This document shows, one piece after another, positions 52,879 to 61,156 of a stretch of 64,000 nt of DNA (its first letter is position 1; each line of letters opens with the position of its first letter). The position numbers were made by a program, and so were the translations under genes. This DNA is from Stakelama pacifica. Lineage in GTDB: Bacteria > Pseudomonadota > Alphaproteobacteria > Sphingomonadales > Sphingomonadaceae. The notes beneath the pieces are model-generated. The model worked only from the letters and a program-made list of their open reading frames with translations. It had not been told where the DNA came from and searched no databases. Where the stretch lies: assembly GCF_004361835.1 (NCBI RefSeq), contig NZ_SNWD01000010.1, positions 62,001 through 126,000 of the forward strand, in the 5' to 3' direction.

Positions 52879-55473
52879 ATGCATGCAAAGGGGAGACCCG
52901 CGCTGACTGAAACATCGCCGACCGCCGACGATCATGGCCTTGAACAGGTAGAGATCACGCTTCGTTCGCCGCTGGAAGGCTGGATATCAGGGCTCGACGA
53001 AGTTCCTGATGCTGTATTCGCCGATCGGCTGCTGGGCGATGGCGTGGCGATCGATCCGGTCGGTTCGACGCTGTATGCGCCCTGCGATGCAGTGGTGCGC
53101 GGGGTGCAGCCGACCGGCCATGCGGTCACGCTGGCGCTGGGCAATGGCGCGGAACTGCTGATGCATATCGGCATCGATACGGTGGCGATGGGCGGCAAAG
53201 GCTTCACGCCGTGTGTCAAAGAGGGGCAAACGGTCAGCACCGGCGACCCGCTGATCCGGTTCGACCCCGATGCGATCATCTGCAACGCCACAGCAGCGAT
53301 CACGCCGATCCTGCTGCTGACCCACGACACGCTTCGCGCCGTGCGCTGTCACGAAGACGGCATGGTGAAAGCAGGAGCGCCGATCCTGCGGCTGATCGCA
53401 GTAGCGCCGGAAGCGGGGAGCGAAGCTGAAGCACCGGTGAGCGAAGGCGACGAGGTGACGCGCAAGGTCCGGGTTCCGCTGGCGCATGGCATTCATGCCC
53501 GCCCTGCCGCCCGGTTGCGTGCGGCGGCGAGCGACTATCGCGCCGAACTATGGCTGGCCAAGGGGAGGAAGCGTGCCAAGCTTGCAAGCCCGGTCGGCCT
53601 GATGACGCTGGGCGTGGTGCACGGCGACAAGATTTCGGTGATCGGGCGCGGCGAGGATGCGAAGGCAGCGGTCGATGCGCTCGCCGCGCTGATCGAAAGC
53701 GGGATGGGCGAGGGCAGCGATACACCGTCGGCGAAGCCTGCGGCAAAGCCGGTCGCTGCGCCTTCCGCGCCGGTGATATCCTCGGCACCGCCCGCCGACG
53801 GTATTTATCGCGGCGTTACGGCGGCAGCGGGTCTGGTCGTCGGCACTGTGCGTCGGCTGCGGGTCGAAGAGGCCGATATCGCGGAGACGGGCGAGGGCGC
53901 TGCTGTCGAGGAGCCAAGGCTCGATGCGGCGCTCGCAACTCTGACTGAGCGGATCGAGGCCGATCTTTCGCACGCCGCCGGGCCGGGCCGCGCGATCCTC
54001 GAAGCGCATGGCGCCATCCTGGCCGATCCCGAATTGCGCGACATGGCACGCGCGGCAATCGATGGCGGCGCGAGTGCGGAAGCTGCCTGGCGGGCGGCGC
54101 TGCGTCCTCAGGCAGAGGCGTTGCAGGCGACCGGCGATGCGCATCTGGCCGAACGCGCCGACGATATGCGTGACCTTGAGCGACGCGTGATCGCGCTGCT
54201 GACGGGCAGGGAAGACGCGGCGATGACCCTCCCGCCCGATACGATCCTTATCGCCGACGATCTGCTGCCTTCGCAGGTGATGGGAATCGACCCGGACAAG
54301 GTACGCGGATTTTGCGTGGCGCAGGGCGGGCCGACCTCGCATGTGGCAATCCTCGCCGCCAGCATGGGACTGCCCGCGCTGGTGGCGATGGGACCGGCCA
54401 TCAGCCATGTCGAGGACGGTGCGGTAGCGATCCTGGATGCGACTGCCGGGACGCTGACGGTCGATCCGGCGGAGGAGGTGCTGAGCGCTGCACGGGCGCG
54501 GGTCGCCGATCGCGCGGCGGCGCTTGCCGCTGCACGCGAATCGGCGGGCAAGCCATGCCATATGGCCGATGGCGAGCGGGTGGAGGTCTTTGCCAATCTC
54601 GCCTCTGCCGCTGATGCCGCGCGTGCGGTCGAATCAGGGGCCGAAGGATCGGGATTGCTGCGCACCGAATTTCTGTTTCTCGACCGCGAAAGCGCGCCCG
54701 ATATCGGGGAGCAGCAGCGCGAATATCAGGCAATTGCCGATGCCTTGCAGGGCCGTCCGCTGATTATTCGCCTGCTCGACATTGGCGGAGACAAGCCTGC
54801 GCCGTATCTGCCCATCGCGGCGGAGGAAAATCCCGCACTCGGCCTTCGCGGCATCCGGGTGGGCTTCGCCAATCCGCAGGTGCTCGACGATCAGCTTCGT
54901 GCGATCCTGAAGGTCGCACCGCTGGGCCAGGCAAAGATCATGGTGCCGATGGTTGCGGGTGTCGATGAGCTGCGCCGCGTTCGGACGGCGCTCGACCGGG
55001 TGAAGGACGAGCTTGGCATCGCTGAGAAGGTGGAACTCGGCATAATGGTCGAAACGCCCGCAGCAGCGATCGGGGCCGATCTGCTCGCGGCGGAGGCCGA
55101 TTTCCTGTCGATCGGGACCAACGACCTGACCCAATATACGCTGGCGATGGATCGCGGAAATCCCGCCGTTGCCGGATCGATCGACGGGCTGCACCCGGCG
55201 GTGCTTCGCCTGATCGCCGAGACGTGTCGGGGCGCATCGCGCCATGGCCGCTGGACGGGTGTGTGCGGCGGGCTCGCCTCCGATCCGCTCGCTGTGCCGA
55301 TCCTGATCGGGCTTGGGGTGCGCGAGCTTTCTGCCACCGTGGCGATGGTGCCCGAGGTAAAGGCGCTGGTCAGCCGGTTGACGCTGGATAGCGTACAGGT
55401 GCTTGCCGAAAAGGCACTGGCCTGCGCCACCGCCGAAGATGTTCGAACGCTTGCCCGGGAGTTTGCCGTATGA
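52879..55473 (+). CDS. ptsP: phosphoenolpyruvate-protein phosphotransferase, EIIA-HPr-EI fusion
   Basis: An 864-residue multiphosphoryl transfer protein (NagF type). Domain order: EIIA-Glc-like (about 18-175, phosphorylated His96 in LLMHIGIDTV), HPr (about 190-275, His206 in HGIHARPAARL), an Ala/Pro linker, then enzyme I (about 310-860). EI carries His488 in GGPTSHVAILA, the PEP site SIGTNDLTQYTLAMDRGN and Cys796 in GVCGGLASD. It relays phosphate from PEP to NagE in the cytosol. The ATG at 52879 has no Shine-Dalgarno; an in-frame CTG at 52903 has GGGGAG 7 nt upstream and might be the true start. It overlaps nagE by 4 nt. Confidence 0.92.
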   Translation: MHAKGRPALTETSPTADDHGLEQVEITLRSPLEGWISGLDEVPDAVFADRLLGDGVAIDPVGSTLYAPCDAVVRGVQPTGHAVTLALGNGAELLMHIGIDTVAMGGKGFTPCVKEGQTVSTGDPLIRFDPDAIICNATAAITPILLLTHDTLRAVRCHEDGMVKAGAPILRLIAVAPEAGSEAEAPVSEGDEVTRKVRVPLAHGIHARPAARLRAAASDYRAELWLAKGRKRAKLASPVGLMTLGVVHGDKISVIGRGEDAKAAVDALAALIESGMGEGSDTPSAKPAAKPVAAPSAPVISSAPPADGIYRGVTAAAGLVVGTVRRLRVEEADIAETGEGAAVEEPRLDAALATLTERIEADLSHAAGPGRAILEAHGAILADPELRDMARAAIDGGASAEAAWRAALRPQAEALQATGDAHLAERADDMRDLERRVIALLTGREDAAMTLPPDTILIADDLLPSQVMGIDPDKVRGFCVAQGGPTSHVAILAASMGLPALVAMGPAISHVEDGAVAILDATAGTLTVDPAEEVLSAARARVADRAAALAAARESAGKPCHMADGERVEVFANLASAADAARAVESGAEGSGLLRTEFLFLDRESAPDIGEQQREYQAIADALQGRPLIIRLLDIGGDKPAPYLPIAAEENPALGLRGIRVGFANPQVLDDQLRAILKVAPLGQAKIMVPMVAGVDELRRVRTALDRVKDELGIAEKVELGIMVETPAAAIGADLLAAEADFLSIGTNDLTQYTLAMDRGNPAVAGSIDGLHPAVLRLIAETCRGASRHGRWTGVCGGLASDPLAVPILIGLGVRELSATVAMVPEVKALVSRLTLDSVQVLAEKALACATAEDVRTLAREFAV

Positions 55474-57188
55474 AGCGCCTGATCGAAACGCTGCAGCCCC
55501 TGGGCCGCGCGCTGATGCTGCCCATCGCGGTGCTCCCCGTCGCGGGGCTGTTGCTGCGGCTGGGCCAGCCCGACCTGCTCGATATCGGCTTTGTCAGCGC
55601 GGCGGGCGATGCGCTGTTTTCGCATCTGGGGCTGTTGTTCGCGATCGGGGTGGCCACCGGCTATGCCCGTGACGGCAATGGCGCTGCCTGCCTTGCCGGT
55701 ATCGTCTGTTATCTGGTGACGACCGAAGCGGCCAAGCCGCTGCTCACCGTGCCGGGCGATATCGGGGCGGGCATGGATCAGGCGAGCGCCGCGCTGGCCG
55801 TCGCGGCGTGGAAGGCGGGCGCGGTCGCAAAGATCGACGTGCCGATAGGGATCGTCTCCGGGCTGATCGGCGGCAATTTTTATAACCGTTTTTCGGCCAC
55901 CAAATTACCTGACTATCTTGCCTTTTTCGGCGGTCGGCGGTTCGTGCCGATTGTCAGCGGGGTGGCCGGGCTGGTGCTTGCCGCGATCGTGGGGCTGGGC
56001 TTTGGTGCGATCAGCGCCGGGGTGGACGGCCTGAGCCACGGCATTGCCGAAAGCGGCGAATTCGGGCTGTTCGCATTCGGCGTGCTCAACCGGCTGTTGC
56101 TCGTCACCGGGCTGCACCATGTGCTCAACAATGTCTTCTGGTTCGTGCAGGGCGATTATATGGGCGCGACCGGTGATCTGCGGCGCTTCTTCGCCGGCGA
56201 TCCCAGCGCGGGCGCGTTCATGGCCGGATTCTTCCCGGTGATGATGTTTGGCCTGCCCGCCGCATGCCTTGCTATGTATCACGCAGCGCCGCGTCATCGT
56301 CGCGCGGCGGTGGGCGGGATGCTGTTCAGCCTTGCGCTCACATCGCTGCTGACCGGCGTGACCGAGCCGATCGAATATAGCTTCATGTTCCTCGCGCCGG
56401 TTCTTTACGCCATCCATGCGGTGCTGACCGGTGTGTCGATGGTCATCATGAACCTGCTGGGCGTGAAGCTGGGTTTCGGCTTTTCGGCAGGGCTGTTCGA
56501 TTATCTGCTGAATTACGGCAAAGCGACACGGCCGCTGATGCTGTTGCCGGTGGGTGCGGTGTATTTCCTGCTCTATTACGGCATTTTCAGCTTCGTCATT
56601 CGCAAGATGAACCTGCCGACCCCCGGACGCGAGCCGGAGGGCGAGGGCGCGGCGGCTGGCAAGGCCGCTCCCGCCCCGGCCGGAGAGCGCGGCGCTGCCT
56701 TTGCCCGCGCGCTGGGCGGTGGCGCCAATCTGCGCGAGGTGGGCGCGTGCACCACCCGGCTGCGGTTGATCGTCGAGGATCAGGACAAGGTCGATGGCGA
56801 TGCGCTGAAGGCGCTGGGCGCGCATGGCGTGCTTCGTCCGTCCGCCAATGCAGTGCAGGTGGTGGTCGGCCCCATCGCCGATGTCGTGGCGATGGAGATA
56901 CGCGATGCGATCGATGCGGGCGGCGATATGCCCGCGCCTGCTCAGGCCGAGGCCGGAGCCGGCGACGACTGCACGGTGACGCTTGGCACGGCCGTGGTGC
57001 AGGCGCTGGGCGGCACGGTGCGATCGGCGGAGCTGCGCGGCGGCCGCATCCGGCTGGTGCTCGCCGACGATACGCAAATCGACGAAGACGCGTTGCAATC
57101 GCTCGGCATACGCGGGGTAGCACGCGTCGGCGACGATGTCGTGCATTTGCTGCTGCGGAAGGATGGCGCAGCCGCGTTGCTTGCCTGA
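55470..57188 (+). CDS. nagE: N-acetylglucosamine PTS transporter, EIIC-EIIB with a second degenerate EIIB-like domain
   Basis: A 572-residue PTS permease. The EIIC domain (about 1-385, ten helices) has the family segments LQPLGRALMLPIAVLPVAGLLLRLGQ, GLHHVLNNVFWFVQGDY and TGVTEPIEYSFMFLAPVLYAIHAVLTG. A linker leads to an EIIB domain (about 408-485) with the phosphorylated Cys427 in VGACTTRLRL. A second EIIB-like stretch follows (about 503-567; AVVQALGGTVRSAELRGGRIRLVL...LGIRGVARVGDDVVHLLL) that lacks the cysteine. There is no EIIA domain here; it is supplied by the fusion protein encoded just upstream (ATGA overlap). The gene imports and phosphorylates GlcNAc. It ends at a clear terminator. 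Confidence 0.92.
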   Translation: MKRLIETLQPLGRALMLPIAVLPVAGLLLRLGQPDLLDIGFVSAAGDALFSHLGLLFAIGVATGYARDGNGAACLAGIVCYLVTTEAAKPLLTVPGDIGAGMDQASAALAVAAWKAGAVAKIDVPIGIVSGLIGGNFYNRFSATKLPDYLAFFGGRRFVPIVSGVAGLVLAAIVGLGFGAISAGVDGLSHGIAESGEFGLFAFGVLNRLLLVTGLHHVLNNVFWFVQGDYMGATGDLRRFFAGDPSAGAFMAGFFPVMMFGLPAACLAMYHAAPRHRRAAVGGMLFSLALTSLLTGVTEPIEYSFMFLAPVLYAIHAVLTGVSMVIMNLLGVKLGFGFSAGLFDYLLNYGKATRPLMLLPVGAVYFLLYYGIFSFVIRKMNLPTPGREPEGEGAAAGKAAPAPAGERGAAFARALGGGANLREVGACTTRLRLIVEDQDKVDGDALKALGAHGVLRPSANAVQVVVGPIADVVAMEIRDAIDAGGDMPAPAQAEAGAGDDCTVTLGTAVVQALGGTVRSAELRGGRIRLVLADDTQIDEDALQSLGIRGVARVGDDVVHLLLRKDGAAALLA

Positions 57189-57195
57189 GCGCATC

Positions 57196-57226
57196 AGCGG
57201 TGCCGGGAACGACCGGCACCGCTTTT
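57196..57226 (+). terminator. rho-independent terminator of the nag operon
   Basis: A perfect 11-bp stem AGCGGTGCCGG / CCGGCACCGCT with loop GAACGA, followed by TTTTGG, lies 8 bp after the nagE stop codon and before the converging GH2 gene. Confidence 0.8.
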
Positions 57227-57229
57227 GGC

Positions 57230-60136
57230 TTATAGCGGCACGACCGTAACCGTCCCTATGATGCCGGATTCACGCGCCTTGGGTGCTTCGACCAGCAAGA
57301 CGACGCTGCGCTCTCCCGGTCCGGCGGGAAGCGTGGCGGTAAGCGGCCCCGGCGCCGCGCTGTTCTTCCGCGAAGTCCGCACACCGTCGACCCAGAGTTC
57401 GGCGCTGCCCGCGATCCGTTCGAAGCGAATCCTCGCACCCTTCGCCACCATGCGTTTCCACGGCGCGAAGCTCGCGCGATAGACACGCCAGCCCGGCTGA
57501 TCCTCCGCCGGGGTCGGCGTTCCGGCATGGACGAACGCCCAGCTGTTATTGTCGCCGTCGGCAGGTGCGGTGTCGGGTTCGGGCCGTTCGATAAAGACCG
57601 GTGAGCGGCGCCAGTTGTCCAGCGCCAGCTCCGCCGCCGGGACCGCCACCTGCGGAACCTCCGGCCGGTCTGTGCGCGCTATTTCGAGCAATGCGGGTTC
57701 GAGGTCCTTTGCCGTTGCGCGAATGCGGATGGTGCCCGGCCCGGCATCGGCGCGGATGATCATCTGGGCAAGGCCGTTGAACAGCGAGCGCTGATTACCC
57801 TTTTCCGATTCATGGCTGTTGGGATTGCCATTGCCCACGCCGAGTATCTCCGCACCCTCGACGGTGAAATGAGTCATCAGATTGGCGGTCGGCACATGGC
57901 GTCCCGCCGCATCGATCGCGTCGATCGTCACCGGCTGACAGTCGATGCCGTCGCCCGCCATCCGGTCGCGCGCAGGGGTGAGGCGCAGGCCGACCGGCGC
58001 GAATGTCGTGTCTTTCGCATCGCTCGCCACCACCTTGCCGCCACGCATCGCGATCGCTTCGATCCGGCCCGGTTCGAAAGGGATTTGCCAGACATTGCCC
58101 GTCATCCGGTCGGCGCGTTGCACGCCTAGATCGCGACCGTTCAGCCGCAGCGCCACCGTTTCCGCGTTGGTGATGACGAACACCTTGATGTCCTCGCCTT
58201 CCTTGCCCTGCCAGTTCCAATGGGGCGTGAGGAACACCACGGGCCGGTCGTCGATCCATTGCGCGGCATGGATGCCGAACGCGGTCTTGGGAAAGCCGCA
58301 CAGATCGAGAATGCCGAAGAAGCTGGCGATGGTCGGCCATGCATAGGGCGTCGGTTCGCCGTGATAGTCGAAGCCGGTCCACACGAACCCGCCCGCGACG
58401 AACGGACGTTCGGCGATCATCTGCCACGAAGCGCGATGGGTATTACCCCAGGAGGTGGCCTCCTCGTCATAAGAGGTGATGACATGCGCGTCCGGGTCGC
58501 TTTTGAACGCGCCGCGCGTCTCATAGGCGCTGGTATCTTCCGAACTGGTCATCGGCATGGCCGGGTTCAGCCGATGCCATTTGTCATACTGGTCCTGATA
58601 ATAATTGAACCCCATCACATCGACTTCGCTCGACACATTGACGGGATCGTAAAAGGCGCCGTTCATCGCCGCAGTGATCGGACGCGCATCGTCGAGGTCG
58701 CGCACGGCGGCGACCATGCGGCGGACCATTTCGACGCCCGATTCGGTGCCCTGCATCGGTTCTTCGTTGAAGACCGACCACAAAATGACGCTGGGATGGT
58801 TGCGGTCGCGCCGCACCATCCATTCCAGTTCGGCGAGCGGTTCGGGAGCGGGGTTGAACTGGCGATTTTCGTCCATCACCAGAAAGCCCATCCGGTCGCA
58901 CCAGTCGAGCAGCTCCGCATTGGGGGCATTGTGCGACATGCGGATCGCGTTGCAGCCCATGGCTTTCAGTCGTTCGAGACGCCAAGCGAGCATCGCATCG
59001 GGTACTGCGACACCGATCCCGGCATGGTCCTGATGCAGGCATACGCCCTTCAGCTTCACCGGCTGCCCGTTGAGCAAAAAGCCCCGGTCGGCATCGAAAC
59101 GGATCGTGCGAAAGCCGATGGCGATGCTGCGTTCATCCACGCTCTGACCATCGCTGAGAACGCGAACGCGAACGGTGTAGAGCGTCGGGCTGTCGACCGA
59201 CCAGAGGCGCGGCGGTGCGGGCAGATCGATCCGCATCACCGCATCGGCCTGTTCCAGAACGGGTACGGTAATCGCCGCCTGTGCCGTCGCGACCGAATTG
59301 CCTTCAGGGTCGAGCAGTTCGGCGGTCACCGTGACGCTCGCCACCGCGCGCGCGACATTGGCGAGCGTCGCCGTGACCGGCACGTGCCAGCGCCCTTGCG
59401 CGTCGCGGCGGGGATCGCAGTGGACCCCGTCGCTTTGAATCGCGCAGGGCGCGCGGCGCACCAGCCAGGCATGGCGGTACAGGCCGGCGCCTTCGTACCA
59501 CCAGCCCTCCATCGCGGTCGCATCGACCCGGATCGCAATGACGTTCATCGCATCGCCGAAGCGGGCAAAGGGCGTCAGATCGACATAGACGCTGCTATAG
59601 GCGGACCAGCTATGCGCAACGCGATTACCGTTGATCCAGATCGTCGCATTGCTGGCAATGCCGTCGAAATGCAGTTCGAGCTTTTTTCCGTCATCGGCGG
59701 GATCGAGCCGGAAGCGGCGACGATACCAGCCGATTCCGCGCGGGCGATAACCCTGCGACACATTGGCGGTTTCGACAAAGGGTTGGGCCGACGCCCAGTC
59801 ATGCGGCAGGCGCACCACATCCCAGTCGCTGTCATCATAGTCGGGCGCTGCCGGGCCGCGCGCATTGCCCGCCTTCACGCTCAGATAGGTTTCGTGATGC
59901 CCCTCTGGCGGCGGAATATGGATATCGCCTTCATGGAAATGCCAGCCCAGTTCCAGTCGGGTGCGCGAGGGGTCGGACCGGGGCAGGGGCGGCAGCACGC
60001 TGTTTCGCGGCGCAGGCATCGGGAAATTGACGTCGGAGATGGGTGTGCCATCGCGCGCTTTCGCCGGCAACGGCCGGCCGAACGACAGCAACAGTGCGCC
60101 GCCGGCGCTGCCGGTGAGCAATTCGCGTCGATCCAT
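57230..60136 (-). CDS. galA: glycoside hydrolase family 2 beta-galactosidase (GalA-type)
   Basis: A 968-residue GH2 enzyme with an N-terminal twin-arginine-like signal (MDRRELLTGSAGGALLLSF), so probably exported folded. Domains: jelly-roll sugar-binding (about 60-235), Ig-like (about 240-355), TIM barrel (about 360-660) with the GH2 signature NAIRMSHNAPNAELLDWCDRMGFLVMDE and the acid/base Glu458 in WSVFNEEP. C-terminal Ig-like and galactose-binding-like domains follow (DUF4982-type region, then a beta-sandwich near 870-960). Sequence features agree with bacterial beta-galactosidases of the GalB/GalA kind; other beta-glycosidase activity cannot be excluded. It lies directly downstream of the gntR gene (38-bp gap) on the same strand. 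Confidence 0.82.
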   Translation of the reverse strand: MDRRELLTGSAGGALLLSFGRPLPAKARDGTPISDVNFPMPAPRNSVLPPLPRSDPSRTRLELGWHFHEGDIHIPPPEGHHETYLSVKAGNARGPAAPDYDDSDWDVVRLPHDWASAQPFVETANVSQGYRPRGIGWYRRRFRLDPADDGKKLELHFDGIASNATIWINGNRVAHSWSAYSSVYVDLTPFARFGDAMNVIAIRVDATAMEGWWYEGAGLYRHAWLVRRAPCAIQSDGVHCDPRRDAQGRWHVPVTATLANVARAVASVTVTAELLDPEGNSVATAQAAITVPVLEQADAVMRIDLPAPPRLWSVDSPTLYTVRVRVLSDGQSVDERSIAIGFRTIRFDADRGFLLNGQPVKLKGVCLHQDHAGIGVAVPDAMLAWRLERLKAMGCNAIRMSHNAPNAELLDWCDRMGFLVMDENRQFNPAPEPLAELEWMVRRDRNHPSVILWSVFNEEPMQGTESGVEMVRRMVAAVRDLDDARPITAAMNGAFYDPVNVSSEVDVMGFNYYQDQYDKWHRLNPAMPMTSSEDTSAYETRGAFKSDPDAHVITSYDEEATSWGNTHRASWQMIAERPFVAGGFVWTGFDYHGEPTPYAWPTIASFFGILDLCGFPKTAFGIHAAQWIDDRPVVFLTPHWNWQGKEGEDIKVFVITNAETVALRLNGRDLGVQRADRMTGNVWQIPFEPGRIEAIAMRGGKVVASDAKDTTFAPVGLRLTPARDRMAGDGIDCQPVTIDAIDAAGRHVPTANLMTHFTVEGAEILGVGNGNPNSHESEKGNQRSLFNGLAQMIIRADAGPGTIRIRATAKDLEPALLEIARTDRPEVPQVAVPAAELALDNWRRSPVFIERPEPDTAPADGDNNSWAFVHAGTPTPAEDQPGWRVYRASFAPWKRMVAKGARIRFERIAGSAELWVDGVRTSRKNSAAPGPLTATLPAGPGERSVVLLVEAPKARESGIIGTVTVVPL

Positions 60137-60174
60137 AATGAGGAAAGCTCCCGTCCGGCCGAACGGCCAAGCGG

Positions 60175-60912
60175 TCAGAGGTCGCTCAGTTCGGCCACAA
60201 AGTCATAGGCATCGCCCCGATAATAAGAGCGGGTGAATTCGACGGCGGTACCGTCGCGAAGAAAGGCGCGGCGTTCGATCAACAGGCCCGCATGGCCCGC
60301 CTCGACGCCGAGCAACCGGGCATGTTCGCCGCGAAACGGAACGGCGCGCAGTCGTTGAAGCGCGCGAACCGGCCGTTTTCCGGCGGCGTCGAGCGCGGAA
60401 TAGAGCGAATCTTCCACTGCATCGAGCGACGGCAGGCAGGAGCGCGGCATCGTCGCAAATTCGACTGCCATCGGGTCATCATCGGCAAAGCGGATACGCG
60501 CGAAGCGGAACACCGGCGCGCCGGGCGACAGGCCAAGGCCAAGCGCTTCTTCGGGATCGACCGTGCCCTCGGCACGCGAAATCCAGCTGCTGCTGGGCGT
60601 GCGCCCGCGCGCCATCATATCTTCGGTAAAGGAGGAGAGCTTCGAGAAGCTCTTTTCCACGCGTCCCGCAACGAACGTGCCCGCGCCGCGCCGCCGGGTC
60701 AGCAGGCCTTCCTCGACCAGCCCGCCAATCGCTTTGCGCACGGTAATGCGCGAAATCGAAAATTCATCGGCAATGTCGCGTTCGGGTGGGATGGCTTCGC
60801 CCTGGGCAAGGACGTTGTTACCGATCGCATTACGGATCAGCTGCTGAAGCTGGAGATAGAGCGGTGACGAGTTTCCATCGCGAAATTCGCCTACAAGATC
60901 CGCAAATGCCAT
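60175..60912 (-). CDS. GntR family transcriptional regulator (HutC/NagR-type, UTRA domain)
   Basis: A 245-residue regulator with an N-terminal GntR winged helix (about 12-75: PLYLQLQQLIRNAIGNN, IPPERDIADEFSISRITVRKAIGGLVEEGLL, RRRGAGTFVAG) and a C-terminal UTRA ligand domain (about 95-240: FTEDMMARGRTPSS, GLSPGAPVFRFARIRFADDDPMAVE, EFTRSYYRGDAYDFVAEL). Relatives beside nag genes sense amino-sugar phosphates. The frame to 61023 is trimmed to the ATG at 60912 (AGG 9 nt upstream), which starts the domain-like sequence. It probably controls itself with galA and the divergent GH20 operon, where two matching operator-like sites are seen. Confidence 0.86.
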   Translation of the reverse strand: MAFADLVGEFRDGNSSPLYLQLQQLIRNAIGNNVLAQGEAIPPERDIADEFSISRITVRKAIGGLVEEGLLTRRRGAGTFVAGRVEKSFSKLSSFTEDMMARGRTPSSSWISRAEGTVDPEEALGLGLSPGAPVFRFARIRFADDDPMAVEFATMPRSCLPSLDAVEDSLYSALDAAGKRPVRALQRLRAVPFRGEHARLLGVEAGHAGLLIERRAFLRDGTAVEFTRSYYRGDAYDFVAELSDL

Positions 60913-61058
60913 TCTGATTGCCTGCCCCAATTCTGACGCGCCCCCTGTTACGAGGGCATTGTTTTTGTTCCGGTCGCCGGTTGGTTCATGCAGTTTGGTC
61001 CTATCCCGCCGCATTTGCAACATCCTTGGCGGGAAAGGATGTGAGCCGGAAATGTTGT

Positions 61059-61073
61059 GTTACGATTCATGTA
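61059..61073. promoter_or_regulatory. operator-like site 1 for the GntR regulator
   Basis: GTTAC-GATTC-ATGTA shares the frame GTTAC-N5-ATGTA with site 2, 37 bp further right, in the gap between the divergent gntR and GH20 genes. Half-sites TTAC and GTAT give partial symmetry, as expected for a GntR dimer. Confidence 0.45.
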
Positions 61074-61095
61074 TTGCGCGTCAGGACTTAGATTG

Positions 61096-61110
61096 GTTAC
61101 ATCAAATGTA
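61096..61110. promoter_or_regulatory. operator-like site 2 for the GntR regulator, over the GH20 promoter
   Basis: GTTAC-ATCAA-ATGTA contains the perfect palindrome TTACAT-CAA-ATGTAA (61097-61111). It overlaps a possible -10 hexamer TAATAT (61109-61114) about 43 bp upstream of the GH20 start codon, so binding here should block transcription of the hexosaminidase operon. Confidence 0.5.
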
Positions 61111-61156
61111 ATATCTGAAGGCCGGACCTTCGGGAAAACGGGTCAAGGGGAGCGAA

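Noticed and set aside
55905..57194. A 429-codon antisense frame across nagE
   Set aside because: His/Gln/Arg-rich shadow of the membrane protein gene; no start signal or family resemblance.
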